Below the pieces are notes generated by a model that was not told where the DNA came from, ran no database searches, and saw only the letters and a list, made by a program, of their open reading frames with translations. A DNA stretch of 64,000 nucleotides from Bradyrhizobium sp. 199 (GTDB lineage Bacteria > Pseudomonadota > Alphaproteobacteria > Rhizobiales > Xanthobacteraceae). Shown in pieces: positions 43,616 to 53,317 of the stretch; within the stretch, counting starts at the first letter, position 1; each line of letters begins with the position of its first letter. A program made the translations under genes and the position numbers. The stretch spans positions 496,001 through 560,000 of the forward strand of contig NZ_JADPJI010000005.1 in the NCBI RefSeq assembly GCF_023073355.1, in the 5' to 3' direction.

Positions 43616-44908
43616 ATGAGAGGGCGTCAGATCTCACGGCGAAGCGTTTTGAAGGGCAGCTTGATGGCGAGCGTCATCGGCGGCACCGGCAGCTTCTTTG
43701 GTCCGTGGAAAGAGAATCACGCGTGGGCGCAAGGTGCAAAGCCGATCAAGCTGGGGCTGACCTGCGATGCCAGCGGTCAATACGGCAACAGCGGCCAGGA
43801 TGATTTCCGCGGCATCAAGATGGCGATCGACGAGTTCAACGCCAAAGGCGGCGTGCTCGGCCGCCAGGTCACCTACATCACTGCGGATACCGAGACGACG
43901 CCGGCCACCGGCAGCCGCGTCGCCGAACGCTTCATCACCCGCGAGGACTGCACCATCCTGATCGGCGCGCTGCATTCCGGCGTCGCCAACGCCATCACGC
44001 AGGTCGCGAGCAAATACGGCGTGATCTACATGAACACCAATTCCTCCGCGCCGAGCGAGGCCGGAGAGAACTGCTCGCGCGTGAAATTCGTCTGGGACGG
44101 CAACGGCACCAATTTCTCCAAGGCGTCGGTCAAGAACGCAGTCGATTCCATCGGCAAGAACTGGATGCTGCTGACCAACGACTACGTGTGGGGTCACACC
44201 ACGTCTGCCGCGACCAAGGCGCAGGTGGAGGCGGCCGGCGGCAAGATTCTCGACAATCTCCTGGTGCCGCAGAACACGCGGGACTTCACCGCTTATCTGT
44301 TGAAGATCCAGCAGGCCAAACCAGACGTGGTCGCGACCGCGATCGGCGGCGACGACATCAAGGCATTACGCGAGCAGGTGGCGCAGCTCAAGCTCGACGG
44401 CAAGCCGGCCTGGATCAACAACCAGCAGGACTGGCCCGATGTCTGGGGCGCGCCCGACAGCCTGTTCGGCGTGTTCGGCACCACGTGGTATCACAAGCTG
44501 CAGCTGCCCGGTGTCGCCGAGTTCGTCAAGAAATGGCAGGCCGCCAACAAGGATGGCCCGATCCCGGTGCCGGGCAACGTCTCCTACAACGGCTACATGT
44601 CCACGCGCGAATTGCTCCGTGCGATCGAGCGGGCAGGGTCGACCAACAACGTCAAGATCATCAAGGAGCTCGAGAACCTCAAGGTCTCCGCGACCGATCG
44701 CATGCAGCATTTCGACGCCTACATGGATCCGATGACGCATCAGATGCAGCAGACGATCTATCTGGCGCGCCGCAACGCCAAGCCGGCCGACAATACCGAC
44801 CTGTACGAGCTCATTAGCTGGACCGAGCCGAAATCGGCCGCCGACGATACTGCACCCGGCAAGTGCAAGCTCACGCCCTACGAGCAGGTGCCGACCGTCG
44901 ATTCCTAG
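43616..44908 (+). CDS. ABC transporter substrate-binding protein (Tat signal)
   Basis: A 430-residue Peripla_BP_6-type binding protein. The N-terminus has a twin-arginine motif (ISRRSVLKG) and a hydrophobic stretch, indicating Tat export after folding. The mature part begins AKPIKLGLTCDASGQYGNSGQDDFRGIKMAIDEFNAKGG and resembles amide/branched-chain amino acid binding proteins. The ATG at 43616 follows GGGAGG by five bases. It heads an ABC importer operon; substrate unknown. Confidence 0.88.
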   Translation: MRGRQISRRSVLKGSLMASVIGGTGSFFGPWKENHAWAQGAKPIKLGLTCDASGQYGNSGQDDFRGIKMAIDEFNAKGGVLGRQVTYITADTETTPATGSRVAERFITREDCTILIGALHSGVANAITQVASKYGVIYMNTNSSAPSEAGENCSRVKFVWDGNGTNFSKASVKNAVDSIGKNWMLLTNDYVWGHTTSAATKAQVEAAGGKILDNLLVPQNTRDFTAYLLKIQQAKPDVVATAIGGDDIKALREQVAQLKLDGKPAWINNQQDWPDVWGAPDSLFGVFGTTWYHKLQLPGVAEFVKKWQAANKDGPIPVPGNVSYNGYMSTRELLRAIERAGSTNNVKIIKELENLKVSATDRMQHFDAYMDPMTHQMQQTIYLARRNAKPADNTDLYELISWTEPKSAADDTAPGKCKLTPYEQVPTVDS

Positions 44909-45014
44909 AGACGACCCGCCACGTCGCAGAACGGACGGCGCGCAAACCGCGCGCCGCGTGCCCGGGTCATCTGTGTCCCGGGTGTGAGCAAATGCCAGTT
45001 GCGAGATCCAGACC

Positions 45015-45935
45015 TTGTTCGACCTTCTTCCGCATCTCCTCAATGGCCTGACGCTCGGCCTCTTGTTCGCGCTGATCGCGCTCGGATTTATGCTCATCGT
45101 CGGGCTGATGGAGCAGATCAACCTTGCGCACGGTTCTCTGTTCGCGCTCGGCGCCTATGTCGCCATGCAGCTGACCGGACCGCGGCCGCCGTTACCGGCC
45201 GATCTTGCCAAGGTGTGGCTGGCGCTCCCGCTCGGCTGGCGCTACGCAGCGACGCTGGTCATCGCGCCCGCGGTCGTAAGCCTGGTGGGCATGCTGATCG
45301 AGTTCTGCATGCGTCGCACCTACGGCAAGGATCCACTTTACGGACTGCTCCTGACCTTCGGGGCCGCGATGGTGATCGAGGAGCTGATCCGCCTGGTCTG
45401 GGGCACGCGCGACTATGTGCTGCAGGTGCCGTCCGCCATCAATGGCGGCTTTCTGTTCGGCGATCTGATCTGGTCGACCTACCGCTTCTACGCCGCCGGC
45501 ATCGCGGCCGGGGTCATCGGCCTGGTCTGGCTGCTGATCGAAAAGACCTCGTTCGGCGCGACCGTCAAGGCCGGCGCTCATGACAGCGAGATCGTCCGCG
45601 CGCTCGGCATCAACCTGTCGCGATTGCGCCTGCTGGTCTTCGTGTTCGGCACCATGCTGGCCGCGGTCGCCGGCATCATCGTCGCGCCGATCTGGGGCAT
45701 CCGTCCGCATATGGGCGTCGATGCCGTCATCCCCGCATTCCTGGTGATTGTGCTTGGTGGCATCGGCAGTTTCTGGGGCGCAGTCGTGGCCGGATTGCTG
45801 GTCGGGCTCTGCGTCGGGCTTGCCGGCGCCTATGCGTCCGAATGGTCGCTGCTGTCGATGTACATCCTGCTCGTTGCCGTCGTGACCTTCCGTGCGCGGG
45901 GCCTGTGGGGCAAGAAAAGCGTGCTCGAGGCCTGA
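45015..45935 (+). CDS. Branched-chain-type ABC transporter permease (LivH-like)
   Basis: A 306-residue permease: HLLNGLTLGLLFALIALGFMLIVGLMEQINLAHGSLFALGAYVAM at the start, and the coupling loop GATVKAGAHDSEIVRALGIN. The start appears to be TTG at 45015, as no ATG is suitably placed and the family N-terminus begins there. It is the first permease of the importer following the Tat-exported binding protein. Confidence 0.9.
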   Translation: MFDLLPHLLNGLTLGLLFALIALGFMLIVGLMEQINLAHGSLFALGAYVAMQLTGPRPPLPADLAKVWLALPLGWRYAATLVIAPAVVSLVGMLIEFCMRRTYGKDPLYGLLLTFGAAMVIEELIRLVWGTRDYVLQVPSAINGGFLFGDLIWSTYRFYAAGIAAGVIGLVWLLIEKTSFGATVKAGAHDSEIVRALGINLSRLRLLVFVFGTMLAAVAGIIVAPIWGIRPHMGVDAVIPAFLVIVLGGIGSFWGAVVAGLLVGLCVGLAGAYASEWSLLSMYILLVAVVTFRARGLWGKKSVLEA

Positions 45936-45938
45936 GGA

Positions 45939-46982
45939 ATGATTGTGGGATCAAAAGCTTCATCCGACGCCGCGCGCCTCGTCACGCCGACGATGCTGGT
46001 GCTCTGGCTCGTGCTGGCAACGCTACCGCTCTGGATCACGCGGATCGGGCTCTATCCTTATCTGGGAATTGAGATCCTGATCTGGTCCCTCTATGCGCTG
46101 GCGTTCAACCTGGTGCTGGGCACGGCCGGACTTCCGTCGTTCGGACATGGCGCCTATTTCGGCATCGGGGCCTATGCATTCGGGCTCTGCCAGCTCGATA
46201 TTGCTGCCAATCTCTGGGTCTGTCTTGCTGCCGCAGCTGCCGCGGCTGGGCTTGCCGGAGTGCTGGTGGCGCTGTTCATCTCGCACCGGCGCGGCATCTA
46301 CTACGCCTTCATGACGATCGCCTTTGGCCAGATCTTCTGGACCCTGGCAATCAAGTCGCACCGGATCACCGGCGGCGAGGACGGACTTCTCAAGATCAAG
46401 CGGCTGCCGGCCGATTTCGGCCTGGTGTCGTTCGACCTCACCGACAACGTCGCATTCTACTATTTCGTGCTCGCCGTCTTCGCGGTCGGGACGGCCGCAT
46501 TGTGGCGACTTGTGCACTCGCCCTATGGCCGCGTCGTCGCTGCGATCAAGCAGAGCGAGATTCGCGCCGCCCATCTCGGCTATGATGTGTGGCGCTACAA
46601 GGCATCGGTCTTCGCGCTGTCGGCTGCCGTGTCCGGCTTTGCCGGCGGACTGTTCGCGATGGCGCAACTCGCCGCCTTCCCAGATGTCATGAGCTTGCAT
46701 CAATCCGGCTACGTGGTGATGATGACGCTGGTCGGCGGCGGCCTTGTCAGCTTCTGGGGCCCGGTGATCGGCGTATTTCTCTTCCTCATCGCGCGCGACG
46801 TGATCGGTGCGTTGACCAACGCCTGGATGCTCTATTTCGGTCTGCTGTTCATCGCCATCGTGCTGTTCCGTCCAGAAGGCATTGCCGGCGCGCTCTCGGC
46901 CGCCGTGCACCGGCATTCCCTCGATGCGCTGCGGCGCCGCGGCACGTCAGCGATGCGGCTGTTGGCCGGAGGCGGGCGATGA
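45939..46982 (+). CDS. Branched-chain-type ABC transporter permease (LivM-like)
   Basis: A 347-residue permease with FNLVLGTAGLPSFGHGAYFGIGAYAFG, the LivM hallmark, and the coupling loop YGRVVAAIKQSEIRAAHLGYDVWRYK. It starts four bases after the LivH-like stop, and its stop overlaps the start of the ATPase gene. It completes the membrane channel with the preceding permease. Confidence 0.92.
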   Translation: MIVGSKASSDAARLVTPTMLVLWLVLATLPLWITRIGLYPYLGIEILIWSLYALAFNLVLGTAGLPSFGHGAYFGIGAYAFGLCQLDIAANLWVCLAAAAAAAGLAGVLVALFISHRRGIYYAFMTIAFGQIFWTLAIKSHRITGGEDGLLKIKRLPADFGLVSFDLTDNVAFYYFVLAVFAVGTAALWRLVHSPYGRVVAAIKQSEIRAAHLGYDVWRYKASVFALSAAVSGFAGGLFAMAQLAAFPDVMSLHQSGYVVMMTLVGGGLVSFWGPVIGVFLFLIARDVIGALTNAWMLYFGLLFIAIVLFRPEGIAGALSAAVHRHSLDALRRRGTSAMRLLAGGGR

Positions 46983-47722
46983 GCATGATCGAGGCTGCAG
47001 GCGTGCACGTCCGATTCGGTGATCGCGTCGTGCTGGAAAGCGTCGATCTTGCGGTTGCCGAGGGCGAGTTTCACGGCGTGATGGGCCCCAACGGGGCGGG
47101 CAAGACCACCTTCTTCAACGTCCTCACGGGCAGAGTGAAGCCGAGCCGCGGCAAAGTCCTGCTTGGCGGGGAGGATGTCACGGGATTGCCCCCGCACCGC
47201 ATTGCCGCCAAGGGCATCGCCCGCTCGTTCCAGATCATGACGCTGTTCGACGAGTTCTCCGCCCGCGACAACGTCATGATGGGCCTGCCCGAGTTTCGCG
47301 CCCGTGGCCTCGATGTTGCCCGTGCCGCGGCCGGCGATAGCCAGTTTGCAACGAAGGCATCCGAAGCGCTTGCCGCAGTGGGGCTTGTCGATAGGGGCGA
47401 CATCCGAGCCAGGGACCTCTCCTATGGCGACCGCCGCGCGCTGGAGATCGCGGTGGCGCTGGCGCAGGCGCCCCGCGTGCTGTGCCTGGACGAGCCAACC
47501 TCCGGCCTCGGCTCCGACGGCGTGCAGCGCCTCGCCGCGCTTGTCGCGCGTTTGAAAGGCAAGCTCACCATCGTCGCGATCGAGCATGACATGGAGTTTC
47601 TGTTCTCGCTCGCCGACCGCATCTCGGTCATCCATTGGGGTCAGGTGGTCGCGCGCGGCACGCCGCACGAGTTGCAACAGAACGACTGGGTACGCCGCTC
47701 CAATCTCGGGAAGTTCGCATGA
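46979..47722 (+). CDS. ABC transporter ATPase (LivG-like)
   Basis: A 247-residue ATPase: Walker A GPNGAGKTT, the LivG-type IARSFQIMTLFDEFSARDNV, signature-region LSYGDRRALEIAVALA, and Walker B VLCLDEPTSGLG. The signature is YGDRR rather than GGQ, common in LivG. The ATG at 46979 overlaps the permease stop; an open frame extends upstream but is not protein-like. Confidence 0.92.
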   Translation: MSMIEAAGVHVRFGDRVVLESVDLAVAEGEFHGVMGPNGAGKTTFFNVLTGRVKPSRGKVLLGGEDVTGLPPHRIAAKGIARSFQIMTLFDEFSARDNVMMGLPEFRARGLDVARAAAGDSQFATKASEALAAVGLVDRGDIRARDLSYGDRRALEIAVALAQAPRVLCLDEPTSGLGSDGVQRLAALVARLKGKLTIVAIEHDMEFLFSLADRISVIHWGQVVARGTPHELQQNDWVRRSNLGKFA

Positions 47723-48420
47723 TCCTCGAAGTGGATGGGGTAGATACTTTCTACGGCGAAACCCAGGCGCTGTTCGGGGCCTCGCTCGCCATCCCGCAAG
47801 CCAAGGTGTTTGCGCTCCTCGGACCTAACGGCGCCGGCAAGACCACCATGCTGCGTTCGATTCTGGGATTGTCGCGCCCGCGCCGCGGCGCCGTCCGTTT
47901 CGACGGGCGCGACGTGACGCATAATCCGACCCATGAGATCGCGCGCGCGGGCGTCGGCTGGGTGCCGGACGATCGGCGACTGTGTCCGACCTTGTCGGTG
48001 GCGCGCAACCTGGCGATCGCGCAGAAGCGTACGCGCTTTCGCAACTGGAGCGTCAAGGAGGCCGCTGCGATCTTCTCGCCGCTCGAATATCTCATGGAGC
48101 GTGATTGCGAGAACCTCTCGGGCGGCGAGATGCAGATGGTCGCCATTGCGCGCGCGTTGGTCGGCTCGCCCGGGCTGGTGCTGTTCGATGAGCCGAGCCA
48201 GGGCCTGGCGCCGAAAATCGTCGGCGACGTGCTCGCCACCATCTTGCGCATGAAGGACGAGGGCATCGCCTCGCTGGTTGTGGAGCAGAATGCCGAGATC
48301 GCACTGTCGGTCGCAGACCATGCCGCCGTGATCGATCGCGGCCGGATCGTCTGGACCGGCGAAGCCGCTGTCCTGCGCGATGATCGTTCCCTTCGGCAGC
48401 GCCTGCTGGGAGTACAATAA
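47719..48420 (+). CDS. ABC transporter ATPase (LivF-like)
   Basis: A 233-residue ATPase with Walker A GPNGAGKTT, GWVPDDRRLCPTLSVARNL, signature LSGGEMQ and Walker B LVLFDEPSQGLAP. The ATG at 47719 overlaps the preceding stop by four bases. It is the functional partner of the LivG-like ATPase. The stop is immediately followed by the GTG of the next gene. Confidence 0.92.
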   Translation: MILEVDGVDTFYGETQALFGASLAIPQAKVFALLGPNGAGKTTMLRSILGLSRPRRGAVRFDGRDVTHNPTHEIARAGVGWVPDDRRLCPTLSVARNLAIAQKRTRFRNWSVKEAAAIFSPLEYLMERDCENLSGGEMQMVAIARALVGSPGLVLFDEPSQGLAPKIVGDVLATILRMKDEGIASLVVEQNAEIALSVADHAAVIDRGRIVWTGEAAVLRDDRSLRQRLLGVQ

Positions 48421-49068
48421 GTGGCCGCACCGCTGCTCGTGCTCGATGATATCCGCAAGGTCTATACGAAGGGCCGCATCATCCGTCATCCGACCTTCAC
48501 GCTTCAGGCAAACCTGTCGCTGGATGAGCCCGGCATCGTCGGTGTCGTCGGGCCGAACGGTGCCGGCAAGACGACCCTGTTCGAGATGATGACCGGCTCC
48601 AACGCGCCGACGTCGGGGCGCGTGCTGGTAGCGGGAACGGACATCCACGGCGTGAAGTATCGCGAGCGCGACCGGCTCGCGATCCACTATCACCAGTCCT
48701 ATCAGGTCAGGCGGTTCCGCAAGCGCGTTCCATCCGCCTTGCTGGCGCCGTCGCCGACCCGGACGCCGCTGGTTCACCTGTTCGACGAACCGCAGTTCAA
48801 CCTGCAGGACGGCTATATCGGCTTCATGCTCGATTTCTTCCGCAAGCTGCGAGACGAGGGCAAGCTGGTCATCCTCTGCATGCATCCGACGGCGAGCTGG
48901 CACCTCGACGTCCTCGCCGAGATCGCCGGGCAATTCCTGTTCGTGGCCGGCGGTGGGGTGAGCCGGATCGCGGACTTCCGTGAGCTGAGCGCCGAGCCGC
49001 GCTTCCGCGCCTATCTCGGCCCCGAGATGACGCGCGCCGCGGACGCTATCTGTCACAGTTCGACGTAA
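48421..49068 (+). CDS. ABC ATPase-like protein lacking the signature motif
   Basis: A 215-residue ABC-fold protein with a good Walker A (GPNGAGKTT), a Q-loop-like HYHQSYQV, a Walker B (PLVHLFDEPQ) and a His-switch region (VILCMHPTAS). The helical subdomain is shortened and no LSGGQ-type signature is visible between the Q-loop and Walker B. As the operon already has LivG- and LivF-like ATPases, this third one may not energise transport, or may dimerise with another ATPase. It starts with GTG directly after the LivF-like stop. Function unknown; the missing motif is not due to a frameshift. Confidence 0.75.
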   Translation: MAAPLLVLDDIRKVYTKGRIIRHPTFTLQANLSLDEPGIVGVVGPNGAGKTTLFEMMTGSNAPTSGRVLVAGTDIHGVKYRERDRLAIHYHQSYQVRRFRKRVPSALLAPSPTRTPLVHLFDEPQFNLQDGYIGFMLDFFRKLRDEGKLVILCMHPTASWHLDVLAEIAGQFLFVAGGGVSRIADFRELSAEPRFRAYLGPEMTRAADAICHSST

Positions 49069-49080
49069 AAGGAGACTCCT

Positions 49081-50517
49081 TTGGCTTATTCGAACACACA
49101 GCTCTTCATCGGCGGCACATGGCGACCGGCTCATTCGGGCAAGATCATCGAAGTCCGAAATCCCGCGACTGAAGAGGTGATCGGCACCGTTGCGCATGCC
49201 GGCCGGTCCGACCTCGACGAGGCGCTGACGGCTGCTGCTGCGGGTTTCAAGATCTGGCGCAATATCGCGCCGTTCGAGCGATGCCGGATCATGCGCAAGG
49301 CGGCTGCGATCATGCGTGACCGCAACGACGAGATTGCGCCGCTGCTGACGATGGAGCAGGGCAAGACGCTCGGTGAAGCGAAGATGGAGGCGATGGCCGC
49401 CGCCGACGTGATCGAGTGGTTCGCCGAGGAAGCCAAACGCGCCTATGGCCGGCTGATCCCGGCGCGCGGCCCCGGCATTTACCAGATCGCGATGAAGGAG
49501 CCGGTCGGCCCGGTCGCGGCGTTCACACCGTGGAATTTTCCGATCAATCAGGTCGTGCGCAAGCTCTCCGCGGCGCTCGCCGCCGGCTGCTCGATCATCG
49601 TCAAGGCGCCGGAGGAGACGCCGGCGTCGCCCGCGCAGCTGATCCGCGCCTTTGCCGACGCCGGCGTGCCGGACGGCGTCATCAACCTCGTCTATGGCGT
49701 GCCTTCGGAGATTTCCGAATATCTGATCCCGCATCCGGTGATCCGGAAGATCTCGTTCACCGGGTCGACGAATGTGGGCAAGCAGCTCAATGCGCTCGCG
49801 GGCCTGCACATGAAGCGCTCCACCATGGAGCTCGGAGGCCATGCGCCGGCGATCGTCTTCAAAGATGCCGATGTCACGTCGGCCGCGAAGATTCTGGCGG
49901 CAGCAAAATATCGCAACGCTGGCCAGGTCTGCATCTCGCCGACGCGCATGCTGGTGCAGGACGACGTGTTCCGGCAATTCGTCGACCAGTTCGTCGACAG
50001 CGCCAGGACGTTCAAGGTCGGCAACGGCCTCGATCCCGAGTCGAAAATGGGCTCGCTCGCCAATCCGCGCCGCGTCACCGCCATCGAGGGCATGGTGCAG
50101 GATGCCGTCGGCAGGGGCGCAAAGCTCGAGACCGGGGGCAAGCGCGTCGGCAACAAGGGCCATTTCTTCGAACCGACCGTTGTGAGCGACGTGCCGAAGG
50201 ATGCGCGCGCCATGAACGAAGAGCCGTTCGGCCCGCTCGCCTTGATCTCGCGTTTCTCGTCATTCGACGACGCCGTCGAGGAGGCCAACCGGCTGCCCTT
50301 TGGGCTGGCGTCCTACGCCTTCACCAGCTCGGCCAAGACCGCGGCCGCGATCGGCGCGGCTGTCGAGGCCGGCATGATGTCGATCAACAGCTTTGGTCTC
50401 GCGCTGCCCGAGGTGCCGTTCGGCGGGATCAAGGATTCCGGCTACGGCTCGGAAGGCGGTATCGAAGCCATGGAGGGTTACTTCAACACCAAATTCATCA
50501 GCCAGACCGGCGTATAA
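49081..50517 (+). CDS. NAD(P)-dependent aldehyde dehydrogenase
   Basis: A 478-residue aldehyde dehydrogenase similar to succinate-semialdehyde dehydrogenase (GabD-type): the N-terminal FIGGTWRPA, the oxyanion/cofactor region [10 protein letters not shown], the catalytic Glu in [12 protein letters not shown] and the catalytic Cys in [12 protein letters not shown]. The start is TTG at 49081 after AAAGGAG. It is 12 bases behind the importer genes and likely oxidises a product derived from the imported compound. The exact aldehyde cannot be read from sequence. Confidence 0.9.
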   Translation: MAYSNTQLFIGGTWRPAHSGKIIEVRNPATEEVIGTVAHAGRSDLDEALTAAAAGFKIWRNIAPFERCRIMRKAAAIMRDRNDEIAPLLTMEQGKTLGEAKMEAMAAADVIEWFAEEAKRAYGRLIPARGPGIYQIAMKEPVGPVAAFTPWNFPINQVVRKLSAALAAGCSIIVKAPEETPASPAQLIRAFADAGVPDGVINLVYGVPSEISEYLIPHPVIRKISFTGSTNVGKQLNALAGLHMKRSTMELGGHAPAIVFKDADVTSAAKILAAAKYRNAGQVCISPTRMLVQDDVFRQFVDQFVDSARTFKVGNGLDPESKMGSLANPRRVTAIEGMVQDAVGRGAKLETGGKRVGNKGHFFEPTVVSDVPKDARAMNEEPFGPLALISRFSSFDDAVEEANRLPFGLASYAFTSSAKTAAAIGAAVEAGMMSINSFGLALPEVPFGGIKDSGYGSEGGIEAMEGYFNTKFISQTGV

Positions 50518-50523
50518 CTGCGG

Positions 50524-51903
50524 CTAGCGCTTGACGAATACCAGATTGCAGGCACGCGCCTCGTTGCGCTTGCCGCTGCCGCGCGTGCGTTCGAACTGCG
50601 CGTCGATCGTGTAGGCGTAAGGCGAGCCGGGGGCAGAATTGTTAATGGTATAGGCGCTCGGACCGGTGAGGCCGCGGGCGGTGAGCGTGGTCTTCCCGTC
50701 AGCCGGTATCTGTCCGTCGATGACGAGGGTGCTGTTCGTGCGCTGGTCTAGATCTTCGGCATGAAATACGCCGTTCGCCACGGTACCCGACAGGGCTCGG
50801 GTGTAGCCCAACGCTTTACCGGCACCGACGCAGTTCACGGTGACGTCCCACCTGCCGTCGAATGTCTTGCCGTCGAATGTCTTGCTCTCGCCGGTCGCAG
50901 GCGCCAGCGCCACCTTCTGCTTCAGGCCCTCGATCCGGGCCTTGGCGAGACTGGCGAAGCTGCAACTCGAAAATCGCGCCAGATGATCCTCGAAGGCGCC
51001 GCCGGTGCCGATCGTGTCGGCGGCCTTCCAGTGCGCCTCCGCGGATGCGCAAGGGTCGGCCCGCGGCGGGCCTTGCGGAGCCGCGGGAGCGATCGTGACC
51101 GAAACCGGTCCGTTCAGGTAGAACTTGCCGATGATCGAGAGCGAGAGCTCCGGAAGCTGCGTCTTGCCGCTGGCGTCATAGACATCGCTGCTGATGTCGC
51201 GAAAGATATCGCCGATCTCGTGCGGCTCCTCGATATGTTTCAGGAACGCCGTCGTGTAGGGGCTGTTGCGGCCGGCACCGTCGGCAGCGACCTGGCCTGA
51301 TTGCGTCGAGAACGACACGATCGTGCCGCGCGGCGCCTCGACTTTCGACAGGCCGCGTCCAACCGAGGCCGCGCGCGTCGCAGAGCGCTTCAGCATGTCG
51401 GCCAGCGGATTGTCGCGGCAGGAATCGAGCACCAGGATGCGCAGGTTCTTGGCTTGTTGCAGGTCGTTCACGATGTCGTCGACCCGCACGAAACGCTTGA
51501 GGTCGGCCTCATCGGTCAGCGCGGCGTCGACAGGCATCAGATAGTTCACGCCGTTGTACTGCATCGCATGGCCGCTGTAGTAGAATATGGCGACGTCAGC
51601 CCTGCTCGCGGCGCGCGCGAAGCGGATGGTTAGGTCCTGCATGTCGGCCTGGCGCAGGTCGACGCCCTGGATCACCTCGAAACCGCTGCGCTTGAGCGAG
51701 TTTGCGACGTCCTCGGCGTCGTGCGACGGGTTGGGAAGTTGCGCCGTCGAGACATAAGCCCCGTTGCCGATCACCAATGCCACCCGCGTCTCCGCCGACG
51801 CAGGCCCGATGCCAAGCGCGGCGAAGACCGTCAGGCAAAAACCGGGCAGGGAAAGTCCAGGCAGGACAAATCCGGCGAAACACAATCTGGAAAGAGCACT
51901 CAT
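50524..51903 (-). CDS. Secreted caspase-like (metacaspase family) protein
   Basis: A 459-residue protein with a hydrophobic signal (LCFAGFVLPGLSLPGFCLTVFAALG...SAE) and a caspase p20 domain: VALVIGNGAYVSTAQLPNPSHDAED, the catalytic His in FYYSGHAMQYNG and the catalytic Cys in LVLDSCRDNPLA. The C-terminal 150 residues, after a linker, are unassigned. Such proteins are common in Bradyrhizobium and probably act in the periplasm; targets unknown. It converges with the aldehyde dehydrogenase gene, six bases apart. Confidence 0.87.
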   Translation of the reverse strand: MSALSRLCFAGFVLPGLSLPGFCLTVFAALGIGPASAETRVALVIGNGAYVSTAQLPNPSHDAEDVANSLKRSGFEVIQGVDLRQADMQDLTIRFARAASRADVAIFYYSGHAMQYNGVNYLMPVDAALTDEADLKRFVRVDDIVNDLQQAKNLRILVLDSCRDNPLADMLKRSATRAASVGRGLSKVEAPRGTIVSFSTQSGQVAADGAGRNSPYTTAFLKHIEEPHEIGDIFRDISSDVYDASGKTQLPELSLSIIGKFYLNGPVSVTIAPAAPQGPPRADPCASAEAHWKAADTIGTGGAFEDHLARFSSCSFASLAKARIEGLKQKVALAPATGESKTFDGKTFDGRWDVTVNCVGAGKALGYTRALSGTVANGVFHAEDLDQRTNSTLVIDGQIPADGKTTLTARGLTGPSAYTINNSAPGSPYAYTIDAQFERTRGSGKRNEARACNLVFVKR

Positions 51904-52013
51904 GAATGCCTTCCGGGCAAATATTCGAAAATATCCCCCAGATTAGCGCATGCCGCGTCGACTTCAATGCCCTCGCCTGGACAGCGCTCGGAATTCGCGA
52001 CCGTGACGTCCGG

Positions 52014-52640
52014 TCACACCATTGCCTTGCGCAGGGCCATTTCGGTTGCAATCGCTTGCCGCACGGCCGGCCGCGCCTGCATGCGCTGAAGATAGGCCGA
52101 CAAGGACGGCCATTGCGCGATGTCGACGCCCGCCGGCCGCAGCAGCAGCAAGGCCCAGGTAAGATGCGCGTCCGCGACAGTGAAGCCGTCACCGACGAGG
52201 AATTCGCGTTCCGCCAGATGCGCCGACGGCACCGACAATGTCTGCGTGATTCTCGCGCGCGGCTTGGCGAGCGAGCCCTCGTCCTTGTACCAGAAGGTCG
52301 GAAACAGGAACGCCTTGTGGATCTCGGCGCCGACGAAGCTCAGCCATTCCTGGAGACGATAGCGATCGGGATCGCCGAACTCCGGTGCAAGGCCTGCCTT
52401 CGGCTTTACATCTGCGATGTATTGCAGCACCGCCGCGCTCTCGGTCAGCCGTTCGCCGTTCTCCAGCACCAGAACCGGCACCGCGCCCTTCGGCGACACG
52501 CCGCGGAAATCACTGCCGTCATCCACGACCTGCTTGGTCCAGATATGGGCGAGGTGATACTGCGCCTCGATACCAGCCTCCATCAGCGCGATGCGGCTCG
52601 AGAGCGAGCAGGCCATCGGAAAGAAATAGAGTTGCAGCAT
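52014..52640 (-). CDS. Glutathione S-transferase
   Basis: A 208-residue GST: the thioredoxin-like N-terminal domain begins MLQLYFFPMACSLSSRIALMEAGIEA and has the GSH-binding GAVPVLVLENGERLTESAAVLQYIAD (Glu-Ser pair). The C-terminal helical domain follows with the FLVGDGFTVADAHLTW capping-box motif. It is 12 bases downstream of the isochorismatase-like gene. Substrate unknown. Confidence 0.9.
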   Translation of the reverse strand: MLQLYFFPMACSLSSRIALMEAGIEAQYHLAHIWTKQVVDDGSDFRGVSPKGAVPVLVLENGERLTESAAVLQYIADVKPKAGLAPEFGDPDRYRLQEWLSFVGAEIHKAFLFPTFWYKDEGSLAKPRARITQTLSVPSAHLAEREFLVGDGFTVADAHLTWALLLLRPAGVDIAQWPSLSAYLQRMQARPAVRQAIATEMALRKAMV

Positions 52641-52651
52641 CGTATGCTCCC

Positions 52652-53245
52652 TCAAATCAGCGCATCGCTCTGCGCGATGATCGCGAAGCGGTCCGAGAGC
52701 TCGGCCAGCGCGACCGCGTGAATTGTCCGGGCGTCCAGCGTGCCGCCGCGGCCGTCCGGCAGGTCGCGGGTGGCGCAAGCATCGGCCGCGATCGTCGTCC
52801 GAAAGCCGAGGTCGAGCGCCGCGCGGGCGGTCGAAGAGACGCACATGTGAGTCATGAAGCCGGCCAGCACGATGTTCTTGCGTCCGGTGGCGGCAAGCCG
52901 GGCTTGCAGGTCGGTGCCGGCGAACGAGTTCGGCAGCGCTTTCTCGATCACGGGCTCGCTTGCGAGCGGTGTCAGGCGTTCGACGATCGCGCCGCGCGCA
53001 GCTTCGCGGTCGAACAGGCCGCCGGCGCGCCCCTTGTGCGCGACATGGATGATCACAGCGCCGCTCTCCCGTGCCCTCACCAGCAGGCGCGCCGCCACGG
53101 CGATCGCGGGCTGCGCATCGGGCAGGGCCAGCGGGCCGGCGCAATATTCGTTCTGGATGTCGATCAGCACGAGGCAGGATTCATTGAGCTTTGGCGGATC
53201 GAGATCGGCGCCGGCGAGTTCGAGCAGGGTCTTGGGAGCGGTCAT
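52652..53245 (-). CDS. Isochorismatase-like cysteine hydrolase
   Basis: A 197-residue isochorismatase-fold hydrolase with the Asp-Lys-Cys triad: LVLIDIQNEY, VIEKALPNSFAGT and MTHMCVSSTARAA. Members split amide or imide bonds of small molecules (nicotinamide, N-carbamoyl compounds and others). The ATG at 53245 fits the family start. It forms an operon with the GST and is divergent from a LysR regulator, probably its controller. Confidence 0.88.
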   Translation of the reverse strand: MTAPKTLLELAGADLDPPKLNESCLVLIDIQNEYCAGPLALPDAQPAIAVAARLLVRARESGAVIIHVAHKGRAGGLFDREAARGAIVERLTPLASEPVIEKALPNSFAGTDLQARLAATGRKNIVLAGFMTHMCVSSTARAALDLGFRTTIAADACATRDLPDGRGGTLDARTIHAVALAELSDRFAIIAQSDALI

Positions 53246-53317
53246 GCTGGTCGGGCCTTCCAGGGACATCGGTGGCGCGACACTAGCGCAGCAGCGGACT
53301 GCCATTGTGCAGGACTA

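Noticed and set aside
47641..50163. Very long minus-strand open frame (about 840 codons) opposite the ABC importer and aldehyde dehydrogenase genes
   Set aside because: Its protein is Arg/His/Asp-rich with no family motifs, and it lies entirely antisense to well-identified genes. High GC content makes such shadow frames common.
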